The notes: generated by a model from the sequence alone, not told the origin. 25,914 nt of DNA from Dyella_B sp035508675 (GCF_035508675.1 NZ_DATJMN010000354.1:1-25914); one strand, 5' to 3'; positions 7,668 through 15,474 are shown, counted from the first letter of the stretch. Program-made: numbers and translations.

Positions 7668-7806
7668 AGGATGCCTTGATTCGTTCTGCGCAGGCGGCAA
7701 CGGTCCTGTGGACGAATCGGATCATCCTGCTGTTCTGCCCGTCACGGTGCGCAAGGGCTCGAGGGTGCGCACTGTACATCCAACAGTGTTTTCTGGAGGC
7801 AAGTGT
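7668..7806 (+). other. Structured leader of cytochrome c4 (possible riboregulator or small RNA)
   Basis: The predicted transcript opens with a large hairpin at 7668-7728. AGGATG and GATTCGT on the left pair with ACGAATC and CATCCT on the right, with two mismatches and two G.U pairs between them. The stem continues with CGCAGG (7689-7694) against CCTGTG (7705-7710) and a 10-nt loop. A second hairpin, CACTGT (7770-7775) with ACAGTG (7783-7788), is followed by TTTTCT (7789-7794). This is terminator-like but short. The Shine-Dalgarno GGAGG (7795-7799) comes immediately after it. The layout fits either an attenuated leader or a short RNA of about 125 nt. No known riboswitch class is recognised. 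Confidence 0.4.
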
Positions 7807-8592
7807 ATGAGTTTTCGGCTCGCCGGTTGCCGGCCCGCTGTCGTGAATGCAGTCGCCCTGGTGCTTGCTCTCTCTACCAGCGCCATCCTTGCTCAGAACA
7901 CCAAAGCTCCCGCGCCGGCCCCCGCCGAACCCGCGCCTGCCGCTAGCGCCCCGGCTGCCGCCGTGCCTACCGCCGCACCGCATGACAACAACTGGATGAT
8001 GTCCACCAAGCCTGGCGATGCCACGGCAGGCCAGGCCAAGGCCGCCGCCTGCGGCGCCTGCCATGGCATGGATGGCAACTCCTCGGATCCGCAATACCCG
8101 AAGCTGGCCGGCCAGCACGAGATGTACATTGCGCATCAGCTGCACAATTTCAAAGACGGCGATCGGCAGAACGCCATCATGCTCGGCATGGCCACGCCGC
8201 TGTCCGACCAGGACATGCGCGACATCGGCGCCTACTTCGCCAGCAAACAGCCTCTGCCGGGCGTGGCTGACCAGGCGCTGGTCGAACATGGCCAGATGCT
8301 TTATCGCGAAGGTGATCCGCAGCGCGGCATCCCGGCCTGCATGGCGTGCCACAGCATCGACGGCCGTGGCAACCCCGGCGCGATGTACCCGCAACTCACC
8401 AGCCAGCATGCGCAGTACATCGAAGCGAAGCTGAAGGATTTCCATGACGGCGTGGCATGGGGCCACGAGGCGCACGCGCAGATCATGCCGACCATCGCCA
8501 AGAACCTTGACCCGCAAGATATCGCGGCCTTGGCCAGCTATATCGAAGGCTTGCACGTGGCCGACCATAGCGCGACCGCCAAGTCGCCGTAA
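7807..8592 (+). CDS. Dihaem cytochrome c4
   Basis: Periplasmic, probably membrane-attached dihaem electron carrier that delivers electrons to terminal oxidases. It has 261 residues from the ATG at 7807, chosen for the GGAGG site 7 nt upstream; an in-frame start at 7708 has no such site. The signal peptide ends near AILA-Q (29/30). Residues 34-58 are an Ala/Pro-rich linker. Haem sites are CGACH (82-86) and CMACH (178-182), each in a class I cytochrome c fold. Met ligand candidates are M125/M128 in domain 1 and M227 in domain 2. The two domains are tandem duplicates (YPKLAGQH and YPQLTSQH). It is the first gene of a plus-strand envelope redox cluster. Confidence 0.93.
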   Translation: MSFRLAGCRPAVVNAVALVLALSTSAILAQNTKAPAPAPAEPAPAASAPAAAVPTAAPHDNNWMMSTKPGDATAGQAKAAACGACHGMDGNSSDPQYPKLAGQHEMYIAHQLHNFKDGDRQNAIMLGMATPLSDQDMRDIGAYFASKQPLPGVADQALVEHGQMLYREGDPQRGIPACMACHSIDGRGNPGAMYPQLTSQHAQYIEAKLKDFHDGVAWGHEAHAQIMPTIAKNLDPQDIAALASYIEGLHVADHSATAKSP

Positions 8593-8616
8593 CTTGCCGC
8601 CGGCGATGTTGTCCCA

Positions 8617-8661
8617 GGGATGCTTCTGATCCATTTTTCGTAGAATGAATCGGAGCATCCC
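8617..8661. other. 45-bp near-palindrome before the lipoprotein DsbA gene
   Basis: GGGATGCT (8617-8624) and AGCATCCC (8654-8661) are perfect inverted arms. The interior also pairs (CTGATCCATT against GAATGAATCGG) with one bulge, a few mismatches and wobbles, and a tiny loop near 8638. It contains a TAGAAT hexamer (8641-8646) that could be a -10 box, but no good -35 box lies 16-18 bp upstream. No T tract follows on either strand, so it is not a standard terminator. Confidence 0.55.
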
Positions 8662-8697
8662 CACCCCATTCCCGATTTCCATCCCCTGAGGCCAGCC

Positions 8698-9576
8698 ATG
8701 CTGAAGCGTTTGTCTTTTCTTTGCGCGGCGTTGATCGCGCTAGCTGCCTGCAGCCACAACGGCTCCGATACCACGGCGCCGCAACCAGCGCCGGCCCAGA
8801 CCTCCGCGCCGGCCACGCCACCCGCCCCCGCCAGCACGGCACCGGCTCCGGCTGCCGCCTCCACGGCCGCATCCGCCAGCACCGCGGCTGCGCCGGCTTC
8901 CGCCTCGACCGCGCCTGCGCCGCAGAAACCCTCCGCGCCGGCCGAACCCTTCGTCGACAACGGCAAGTGGGTGGAAGGCAAGAACTACTTCACCATCGAG
9001 CCGCAGCAGCCGACCAGCAACCCGGACAAGATCGTCGTGACCGAGGCGTTCTCCTATGCCTGTCCGGCCTGCAACGCGTTCCACACCACCGCCGACCAGA
9101 TCGAGAAGAACCTGCCGTCGAATGCGGTGATGACCTATCTGCCGGTGTCGTTCCGTCCGGACGAAAACTTCCCGCTGTTCCAGCGCGCCTACTTCGCCGC
9201 CAAGGCGCTGGGCGTGGCCGAGAAAGCCCAGGACGCGATGTTCGATGCAGTATGGAAATCCGGCGAGCTGGCCTCCGACGACCTCGCTACCGGCCGGCCG
9301 AAGCCGCAGTCGGCATGGCCGACGATCGATGACGTGGCAAAGTTCTACGCCAAGTACGGCGTCGATCCCAAGCAGTTCGTCGCGGTGGCCAATTCCTTCA
9401 GCATCAACACGCAGATGAAGCGCGCCGACGACATGGTGAAGGCTTATGGCGTGGATGCCACGCCCACCATCATCATCAACGGCAAATACCGCTTCACGCC
9501 CGGCGATGCCGGCGGCTACGCCCAGTCGATCGAGCTGACCAAATGGCTCATCGCCAAGGTCGCCGCGGGCAAGTAA
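8698..9576 (+). CDS. DsbA-like thiol:disulfide oxidoreductase, lipoprotein form with Ala/Pro linker
   Basis: Periplasmic disulfide oxidoreductase of 292 residues. The N-terminus is a lipoprotein signal with lipobox LAAC (Cys18). Residues 25-83 are an unusually long Ala/Pro/Ser/Thr-rich, probably disordered tether. The thioredoxin fold follows, with the active site CPAC (122-125) in FSYACPACNAFH and the cis-proline Pro256 in VDATPTIII. The Shine-Dalgarno is GAGG and the start is the ATG at 8698. A rho-independent terminator follows the stop. Together with the next gene it makes a tandem DsbA pair after cytochrome c4. Whether the two differ in partner or location is not known; the lipid anchor suggests this one is membrane-bound. 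Confidence 0.9.
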   Translation: MLKRLSFLCAALIALAACSHNGSDTTAPQPAPAQTSAPATPPAPASTAPAPAAASTAASASTAAAPASASTAPAPQKPSAPAEPFVDNGKWVEGKNYFTIEPQQPTSNPDKIVVTEAFSYACPACNAFHTTADQIEKNLPSNAVMTYLPVSFRPDENFPLFQRAYFAAKALGVAEKAQDAMFDAVWKSGELASDDLATGRPKPQSAWPTIDDVAKFYAKYGVDPKQFVAVANSFSINTQMKRADDMVKAYGVDATPTIIINGKYRFTPGDAGGYAQSIELTKWLIAKVAAGK

Positions 9577-9589
9577 GCCAAGCATGCAC

Positions 9590-9619
9590 AGCGCCCGGTC
9601 CGCCGGGCGCTTTTGTTTT
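9590..9619 (+). terminator. Rho-independent terminator after the lipoprotein DsbA gene
   Basis: A perfect 9-bp stem AGCGCCCGG/CCGGGCGCT (9590-9598 with 9603-9611) with a TCCG loop is followed by TTTTGTTTT. It begins 13 nt after the stop and separates the two DsbA genes transcriptionally. Confidence 0.9.
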
Positions 9620-9658
9620 GATCAAGAAGATTGATGAACTTCGTCATCAGGAAGAACC

Positions 9659-10315
9659 ATGTTCAAGACCACCCGACTCCGTCTCGCCACCCTGCTCTGC
9701 GGCCTGCTGCTGACCACTGCCTGCAGCGCGGCCAGCCCCGATATCGCCGCCCCGTACACCGATGGCGACCAGTACGTCACGCTTTCCGCGCCCTATCAGC
9801 GCGACAGCAGCAGCGGCAAGGTGGAGGTGGTGGAGGTGTTCTCCTACGCCTGCATTCACTGCGCCGAGTTCTCCACCTACGCCGATGAGCTGCGCAAGAC
9901 ACTGCCCAAGGGCGTGGATTTCAAGCTGGTGCCGGCGCCGTTCAACGACAGCTGGGTACCGTTCGCGCGCGCTTACTACGCGGCCAAGAAACTGGGTGTG
10001 CTCGACCGCACGCACGATGTGCTGTTCGAAAAGAAATTCAAGGAGCAGTACCCGATCAACTCCATGGACGAAATTGCGGACTTCTATGCCAGCCAGGGCG
10101 TCAATCGCAACGAGTTCCTGAAGATCGCCAACTCGCCGGAAGTGGATGCGCAAATCAAGAAAGATCTCGCACTGATCCAGGCCTGGGGCGTGGACGGCAC
10201 GCCCACCATCGTGGTCGACGGCAAGTACCGCAGCGCCAACGTCAAGAGCTTCGATGAGCTGGTAGCCCTCACCCAATGGCTGGTGCAGAAGGAATTGAAC
10301 GCCAAGCAGCAGTAA
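9659..10315 (+). CDS. dsbA: Thiol:disulfide interchange protein DsbA
   Basis: Periplasmic oxidase that introduces disulfides into exported proteins and is reoxidised by DsbB. It has 218 residues with the ATG at 9659 after an AGGAAG site. The signal peptide ends near TTACSAAS; the cysteine there is not in a canonical lipobox, so both a secreted and a lipidated form are conceivable. The active site is CIHC (65-68) in FSYACIHCAEF, followed by the helical insertion, and the cis-proline is Pro182 in VDGTPTIVV. It is about a quarter shorter than the preceding paralogue, which carries the extra linker. The preceding terminator means it probably has its own promoter in 9620-9658 or depends on read-through. 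Confidence 0.92.
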   Translation: MFKTTRLRLATLLCGLLLTTACSAASPDIAAPYTDGDQYVTLSAPYQRDSSSGKVEVVEVFSYACIHCAEFSTYADELRKTLPKGVDFKLVPAPFNDSWVPFARAYYAAKKLGVLDRTHDVLFEKKFKEQYPINSMDEIADFYASQGVNRNEFLKIANSPEVDAQIKKDLALIQAWGVDGTPTIVVDGKYRSANVKSFDELVALTQWLVQKELNAKQQ

Positions 10316-10330
10316 GCGCCTGTCCACGCC

Positions 10331-10367
10331 AACAGGCGGCTTACGCGCTACGCCGGAGCCGCCTGTT
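10331..10367. other. Perfect 11-bp hairpin after dsbA
   Basis: AACAGGCGGCT (10331-10341) pairs perfectly with AGCCGCCTGTT (10357-10367) around a 15-nt loop, 15 nt after the dsbA stop. The only T run (GGTTTTC) lies about 8 nt further on, so termination is possible but not of the standard type. Confidence 0.55.
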
Positions 10368-10449
10368 GCGATACGGTTTTCACAATAACCGCATCGAGAA
10401 CCGATAGGATGCCCCGGTTCACAACGCGAGCATCCCACGTTTCCACTTC

Positions 10450-11232
10450 ATGACACGCGCCTCCGCCAAGCAACAACGGCTACGTCTCCTGAGCTGCAAC
10501 ATCCTGGCGGGGGCGAGCGTGCAGCGCTACCACCAGTACGTGACGCGTGGCATCAATGCAGTGCTGCCCGCACGCAGCAAGCTGGACAACCTCGATCGCC
10601 TGGCGGAACTACTCCCGCAGTTCGACGTGATCGGCCTGCAGGAGGCCGATGCCGGCAGCCTGCGCTCCGGTTTCCTCAACCAGACGCGCTATCTGGCCGA
10701 AACCTCGGGCATGCCGTTCTGGAGCCATCAGCCGAACCGTCCGGTCGCCCAGCTCTCGCATACGGCCAATGGCCTGATCTGCCGGTTGGAGCCGGAAGTG
10801 GTGGTGGATTATCCGTTGCCCAGCCGCATTCCCGGGCGCGGCGCCTTGCTGGCGCGTTTCGGCGACGACGCCAATGGGCTGGCAGTGGTGATCGCGCATC
10901 TTTCGCTGAGTGCGCAGGCGCGTGCGAAACAGCTCGCCTTCATCGCCGAGGTTTTGCAGGATCATCCGCATGCCGTCTTGATGGGTGATCTCAACACCGA
11001 CACGCGCAGCGCGGAAATGCGCCACCTGTTCGCCCATTCGAGCCTGCAGCCGCCGGACCAGCCCGTGCCGACATTTCCGAGCTGGAAGCCACGGCGCGCG
11101 CTCGATCACATCCTGGTGTCATCGGACATTCGCATCCACAAGATGTGGACGCTACCGCAGGCGTTCTCCGATCATCTGGCACTGGCGGCTGATATCCAGC
11201 TCCCCTCGACTTCAGGCAAAACGCATCAATGA
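10450..11232 (+). CDS. Endonuclease/exonuclease/phosphatase (EEP) family hydrolase
   Basis: A 260-residue metal-dependent phosphodiesterase or phosphatase of the EEP fold (DNase I/exonuclease III/sphingomyelinase superfamily), without signal peptide. The family motifs are in order: CNIL (Asn17), LQEAD (Glu65), AHLSLSAQARAKQ, GDLNTD, DHILVS and the terminal SDHLAL. The substrate cannot be told from the sequence, and no DNA-repair-specific insertion is obvious. It follows dsbA, and cytochrome c4, dsbA and EEP genes are neighbours in other gammaproteobacteria such as Pseudomonas. The stop overlaps the next start by 4 bp (ATGA). No Shine-Dalgarno is evident before the ATG at 10450, so the start is less certain than the product family. 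Confidence 0.88.
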   Translation: MTRASAKQQRLRLLSCNILAGASVQRYHQYVTRGINAVLPARSKLDNLDRLAELLPQFDVIGLQEADAGSLRSGFLNQTRYLAETSGMPFWSHQPNRPVAQLSHTANGLICRLEPEVVVDYPLPSRIPGRGALLARFGDDANGLAVVIAHLSLSAQARAKQLAFIAEVLQDHPHAVLMGDLNTDTRSAEMRHLFAHSSLQPPDQPVPTFPSWKPRRALDHILVSSDIRIHKMWTLPQAFSDHLALAADIQLPSTSGKTHQ

Positions 11233-11654
11233 GTGCACGACGTTTCGTTCCGATCGCCCTTCCCTGGTTTCTGCTGGTGGCTGCGGGCCTGCTCAGCGCC
11301 TGGCTGCGCTATGGCTTTATCGAACCGCCCGCGCTGGCCCAACTTTGCGACGACGGCGATGGTCCCGCGTGGTGTGGCGCACGCACTGCCATCGTGATCG
11401 GCTTCAATACCTACAGCTATGGCGTTGCCGCCCTTATCGTCACAGCACTGGCGCTGATCTTTAAAAAGCCATGGCTGGCATGGCTGGCGGCTACGCTCGG
11501 GATCTTTGCTTTGATCCTGTATTGCTACTACGCCGGCGCAGTCGCGCTGCTAATCGGCAGTCTGCGCCTGGTACGGCTGCAGGCTAACGGCACGGTGGCA
11601 ACGCCAGGCCACCCAGATCGGCACGGCAATCGCCAGATTCAGACCCAGCCATAG
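11229..11654 (+). CDS. Small membrane protein of unknown function, coupled to the EEP gene
   Basis: A 141-residue protein with about four hydrophobic segments (roughly 7-24, 53-77, 82-99 and 101-115). A short loop between the first two carries Cys40 and Cys49 (LCDDGDGPAWCG), well placed to form a periplasmic disulfide. I do not recognise the family. It begins inside the EEP stop codon (ATGA), so translation is likely coupled. The last 105 bp (11550-11654) overlap the 3' end of the convergent GH17 gene. The residues encoded there (after LRLVRLQ) are polar and low in family character, so the functional part probably ends near residue 117. Confidence 0.7.
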   Translation: MSARRFVPIALPWFLLVAAGLLSAWLRYGFIEPPALAQLCDDGDGPAWCGARTAIVIGFNTYSYGVAALIVTALALIFKKPWLAWLAATLGIFALILYCYYAGAVALLIGSLRLVRLQANGTVATPGHPDRHGNRQIQTQP

Positions 11655-13163
11655 CCACGTCACCTTGTTCATGCCCGCTTCCTGCACCACCGGTGCGATC
11701 GCAAGCAACGGGCCTATGCAGGCCATGAAACGCTGCTCCGCCGACGGCATGACGAACTCGCGCGTCAACAGGCCGAACACGCCGTAGGCGACGCACGGCA
11801 TGCAGAACAAGCCCATTGGAAAATCCATATAGCGCCCGTTGAACGCCAGCAGGATGTCGTACAGCACCAGCGCAAACAATGCGCAGTAACGCCACCACTG
11901 CGACGGTTCGGTGTGATCGTGATGATCCGCCAGATGCGCCGCAATGCGCCGTGCCAGCGCTGCGGCAATCGCCACCGCGCCGAGCAGGCACACCACCGAA
12001 AGCAGCCATTCCCACCACCATTGGCAGGCGTACATCATCTGCCGCCATTGCCACGCCGCCGAGGTGCCCGCGGCAAAGCCGGCCATCAGCAAGGCCAGCC
12101 ATCCGCGCACGCCATGCCAGCTGCGGCGCCGGCCGCCCACCAAGGCAAAGGCCGTTGCACCCACGACACCGGCAAGCCATCCCAGCCACCACTGCGGATC
12201 TTCCGTGACCGGCCCGAACATGGGGAATTTCGGCTTTGCATTCGAATCGAAGATGCCCCAATAGCCGCCCACGGTACCTTCCAGTTCGCGCTTCCATGGC
12301 TGGTCGAAGGTCTCGATCACGTTGTACGGCATATGCACGGTGGCCGCATAACGCAGAAAACTACGCAGATACAGCGCCTCATCCACCAGGCTCGGTTCGG
12401 CGGAACGGCGCAGGCGGCCTTCGCTGGGCCAGCCGGTTTCACCGATCATCACCTGCTTGCCGGGAAACATGTGCTGCATGCGCGCGTACACGTCTTCGAC
12501 GTGCTTGACGGCATGGATCGCCGCCACCGGATCGTTTTCCCAATACGGCAGGATATGGATGGTGACGAAATCGACCACGCTCGCCATCTGCGGATAGCGC
12601 AACCAGTTTTCCCATACGTCGGCATAGGTGACAGGAATCGTGGCAGGCGCGGCTGCGCGTACGCGGCGGATGTATTCGGCCAACCGCTTGGGTGACAGAT
12701 CGCCGCGCAACAGCACTTCATTACCGACGATGATGCCGCGGATCACCTTGGGGTTCGCCCTGGCGGTGGCAAGCCCTTGCTCGATCTCCTTTTCATTCGT
12801 CTTCGCCACGCTGCCCAGCCAGATGCCCATCAGCACCTGCATGTGATAACGCGCGGCAATCGCCGGCACGGCGCTCAAGCCGTTGCTTTGCGAATAGGTG
12901 CGCACGCAGTCGAAACGTTGCGAGAGCGCGCGCAAATCTTCGTCGATGCGCTCAGGCGTGATCACAAAATGCGGATTGAACGGTGTTTCACCCGGCTTGC
13001 GGAACGGCGCGTACGACACGCAGGCAATGCGTGCGGACGGCGCGTCCGGCACGTCCACCGCCCGGCCGATCTGCCACCACCATGCCAAGCCCGCCAAGGT
13101 CGCCAGGATCAGCGCCAGCCAGGCAAGACCGTAATGGGCGGCACTCTTGGACTTGGGTGGCAT
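11550..13163 (-). CDS. GH17-domain polytopic membrane protein, putative beta-glucan transglycosylase/glucanase
   Basis: A 537-residue protein. An N-terminal anchor (about 11-31) is followed by a periplasmic glycoside hydrolase family 17 barrel (about 45-315) and a C-terminal block of about eight membrane helices. The GH17 acid/base is Glu149 in VGNEVLLRGD and the nucleophile is Glu242 in GETGWPSEG. RTYSQSNGL and the aromatic ETFDQPWK are also typical. GH17 proteins of proteobacteria act on beta-1,3-glucans and can be transglycosylases that branch or cyclise glucans (NdvC-like, Glt-like). No GT2 synthase is fused or adjacent, so substrate and direction are open. The start at 13163 (MPPKSKSA) places the anchor at the N-terminus; longer in-frame versions up to 13310 lack support. 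It is divergent from slt. Confidence 0.85.
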   Translation of the reverse strand: MPPKSKSAAHYGLAWLALILATLAGLAWWWQIGRAVDVPDAPSARIACVSYAPFRKPGETPFNPHFVITPERIDEDLRALSQRFDCVRTYSQSNGLSAVPAIAARYHMQVLMGIWLGSVAKTNEKEIEQGLATARANPKVIRGIIVGNEVLLRGDLSPKRLAEYIRRVRAAAPATIPVTYADVWENWLRYPQMASVVDFVTIHILPYWENDPVAAIHAVKHVEDVYARMQHMFPGKQVMIGETGWPSEGRLRRSAEPSLVDEALYLRSFLRYAATVHMPYNVIETFDQPWKRELEGTVGGYWGIFDSNAKPKFPMFGPVTEDPQWWLGWLAGVVGATAFALVGGRRRSWHGVRGWLALLMAGFAAGTSAAWQWRQMMYACQWWWEWLLSVVCLLGAVAIAAALARRIAAHLADHHDHTEPSQWWRYCALFALVLYDILLAFNGRYMDFPMGLFCMPCVAYGVFGLLTREFVMPSAEQRFMACIGPLLAIAPVVQEAGMNKVTWLWLGLNLAIAVPIWVAWRCHRAVSLQPYQAQTAD

Positions 13164-13368
13164 GCGGGCCTTGTGCGCGTCTTGGGGCAGAACGCTGAAG
13201 CATAAGTGGGGAACGGGAAACAGGGAACGGGCAAGGTGACATTCCATGCGCGTGATTGAAGCCAGCGGTGCAAAAAACAGCACATCGCATGCGCGTGAAG
13301 CGCCGTTCATACCCGCAAAAACTCATCCATTACACTGCCTGCGATTGCCCGCAGGAACAGGAGTCCTC

Positions 13369-15432
13369 ATGGCCTCGCTAGCCGTATCGCGTCTCGGCCG
13401 CTATCTGTTGACCGTCATCGCCGGCGGGATGCTGGCCGGCCCGGTTGCCGCACAAACCGACGACGCATCGCTGGCCGCGCAACGCGCCGCGTTCAAGCAA
13501 GCGTATGCCGCCGCCAGCCAAGGCGGCGACAGCTGGCGCGCGCTGGCCGGAGGTCTCAAGGATTACCCGCTCTATCCCTATTTGCAGGCGGCCTCGCTGG
13601 AGCACGATCTGCAGCAAGTGGATCGCCCCACGGTGGAAGCCTATTTGCGGCAGTATCCCGACCTGATTCCCGCCAGCGACCTGCGCCGCGATTTCCTGCA
13701 AGAACTGGCGCGCCGCCAGGACTGGACGGATTTCGTCGCGATGTACCAGCCCGGCCTCGGCAACGCACTGAGCTGCGATGCCCTGCAAGCGCAACTTGCC
13801 GGCGGCGCCAAGCTGGATTTCAACCGCGACCTGGCCGCGCTATGGGCTGAACCGGCGCTGCCTTCCGCCTGCGATCCGGTGTTGCAGGCCGCGCATGATC
13901 AGGGCCTGCTGACTTCCGCGCGCCTATGGTCGCGCATCGACGCCGCAGCCGAAGCGGGCAAGGCCGGCACGATTTCCGGCCTGGTGCAGTGGCTGCCGCC
14001 GGAAGAGGCCGAGTCGGCCCGCAACCTCGCCCTGGCGCTCAACGATCCGGCTGCCGCCGTGATGGCGGCCAAGCAATGGCCCGACAACGTGCGCACGCGC
14101 CAAGCCGCCGCACTGGCGCTGGTGCGCCTGGCGCGCCGCCAGTCCGGCATGGCCGACGATGCCTGGCAGTCATTGCAAAGCCGCTTCCACTTCACTCCCG
14201 GGCAGCGCGACCACGTATTGAACGCGCTGGCCGTCTTCCATGCCACCGACTTCGACGACAACGCCCTGGCGCGCCTGGTCAACCTGCCCGCTTCCGCGCA
14301 GACGCCGGCCAGCCGAGAGTGGCGCGTCCGCGTGGCGCTGGCGGAAAAAAACTGGCAAGCCGTGCTGGATGCGATTGCCGCCATGCCGCCTACGCAACAA
14401 CAGGATGACGAATGGCAATACTTCCGCGCCCGCGCCTTGAGCGAACTCGGCCGCACGCAAGAAGCGCAACGCGTCTACGCCAGCGTGGCCGAGCAATCCA
14501 GCTATTTCGGTTACCTGGCCGCCGATCGCCAGAACGCACCGTACGCGCTGTGCAGCACCTCGCTCGCAGCCGATGCGCAGACACAGCAGGCCGCGCTGGC
14601 CATCCCGGGCGTGCGCCGCGCCTTCGAACTGTTTGCCGTCGGCATGCTCAAGCAGGCGCGCCGCGAATGGAGCCAGGCGCTGGCCAACACCGATGCACAG
14701 ACGATCCAGCAGGCGGTGATTCTCGCCAACCAACGCGGGTGGTACGACCGCGCGGTGTTCTCGTTCAACAAGGGCGACGCACTGAGCTACTACCCGCTGC
14801 GCTTTCCGCTCGCCAGCCAGGATGGCCTGGTGCCGCAAGCGGAGCAGGCCGGTATCGATCCATCCTGGGCCTACGGCATCCTGCGCGTGGAAAGCGCCTG
14901 GATGAGCGACGCGCAATCCGGTGCCGACGCGCGCGGATTGATGCAGTTGCTGCCCAGCGCCGCCGCCGAGGTCGCGCGCCGCAGCGGCCTGCCCTGGAAC
15001 GGCGGCGACAGCCTGTACGACCCGGCCGTGAACATCGAACTGGGCACGCGCTACCTAGCGCAGCTGGCCGCACGCTTCGATGGTTCCCCGTGGCTGGCCA
15101 GCGCGGCGTACAACGCCGGCGCGGCGCGCGTGAAGCAGTGGCTCGCCGCCCGCGACCTGCTGCCACCGGACCTGTTCGTCGCCACCATTCCGTTCAAGGA
15201 AACCCGCGAATACGTCGCGCGCGTGATGTATTACAGCGTGATCTACGACTGGCGCCTGCATGGCAATGCTGCACCGATCTCCACGCGCATGCCGCCGATC
15301 GGACAGGCGTACGGCCAGATCGATCCGCCCAATCAACGCAAAGCGCTGACCTGTCCGGCGCCCGTGACGGCCGCCGCCCCGGCATCGGCCGCTTCGACAG
15401 CAGGCAAGCCGGTGAAGGATGTCGCGCACTGA
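13369..15432 (+). CDS. slt: Soluble lytic murein transglycosylase
   Basis: Periplasmic Slt70-type enzyme that cleaves the MurNAc-GlcNAc bond of peptidoglycan to 1,6-anhydro products. It has 687 residues from the ATG at 13369, chosen for the AGGAACAGGAG site and because it places the signal peptide (ending PVAAQ) at the N-terminus; an in-frame ATG at 13246 adds a non-signal extension. A long alpha-superhelical U domain precedes the catalytic SLT domain. The catalytic Glu508 lies in LRVESAW, followed by GLMQLLPSAA, the LGTRYLAQL motif and SAAYNAGAARVKQW. The length is near that of the E. coli protein, with a short Ala/Pro-rich tail. No TrpR-type neighbour is present; here it is followed by NDUFA9-like and cca genes. 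Confidence 0.93.
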   Translation: MASLAVSRLGRYLLTVIAGGMLAGPVAAQTDDASLAAQRAAFKQAYAAASQGGDSWRALAGGLKDYPLYPYLQAASLEHDLQQVDRPTVEAYLRQYPDLIPASDLRRDFLQELARRQDWTDFVAMYQPGLGNALSCDALQAQLAGGAKLDFNRDLAALWAEPALPSACDPVLQAAHDQGLLTSARLWSRIDAAAEAGKAGTISGLVQWLPPEEAESARNLALALNDPAAAVMAAKQWPDNVRTRQAAALALVRLARRQSGMADDAWQSLQSRFHFTPGQRDHVLNALAVFHATDFDDNALARLVNLPASAQTPASREWRVRVALAEKNWQAVLDAIAAMPPTQQQDDEWQYFRARALSELGRTQEAQRVYASVAEQSSYFGYLAADRQNAPYALCSTSLAADAQTQQAALAIPGVRRAFELFAVGMLKQARREWSQALANTDAQTIQQAVILANQRGWYDRAVFSFNKGDALSYYPLRFPLASQDGLVPQAEQAGIDPSWAYGILRVESAWMSDAQSGADARGLMQLLPSAAAEVARRSGLPWNGGDSLYDPAVNIELGTRYLAQLAARFDGSPWLASAAYNAGAARVKQWLAARDLLPPDLFVATIPFKETREYVARVMYYSVIYDWRLHGNAAPISTRMPPIGQAYGQIDPPNQRKALTCPAPVTAAAPASAASTAGKPVKDVAH

Positions 15433-15474
15433 TGGCGATCAGGCCGTGATCCGCGTGATGACTTTGGGCTTGTC

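Noticed and set aside
7668..7806. CsrC-type CsrA-sponge RNA
   Set aside because: Only four GGA triplets occur in about 140 nt, little above chance, and they are not arranged in repeated hairpin loops.
6979..8682. 567-codon minus-strand frame that would extend engB
   Set aside because: The upstream 350 codons are antisense to cytochrome c4; EngB has a normal N-terminus at 7626.
8740..9585. 281-codon minus-strand frame rich in Gly and Arg
   Set aside because: It is the antisense shadow of the Ala/Pro-rich DsbA-like lipoprotein and has no start signal or domain.
11913..12695. 260-codon plus-strand frame opposite the GH17 gene
   Set aside because: Antisense shadow; the minus strand has catalytic GH17 motifs and membrane helices.
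13246..13368. Upstream in-frame extension of slt
   Set aside because: It would put 41 non-signal residues before the signal peptide; a good ribosome-binding site precedes 13369.
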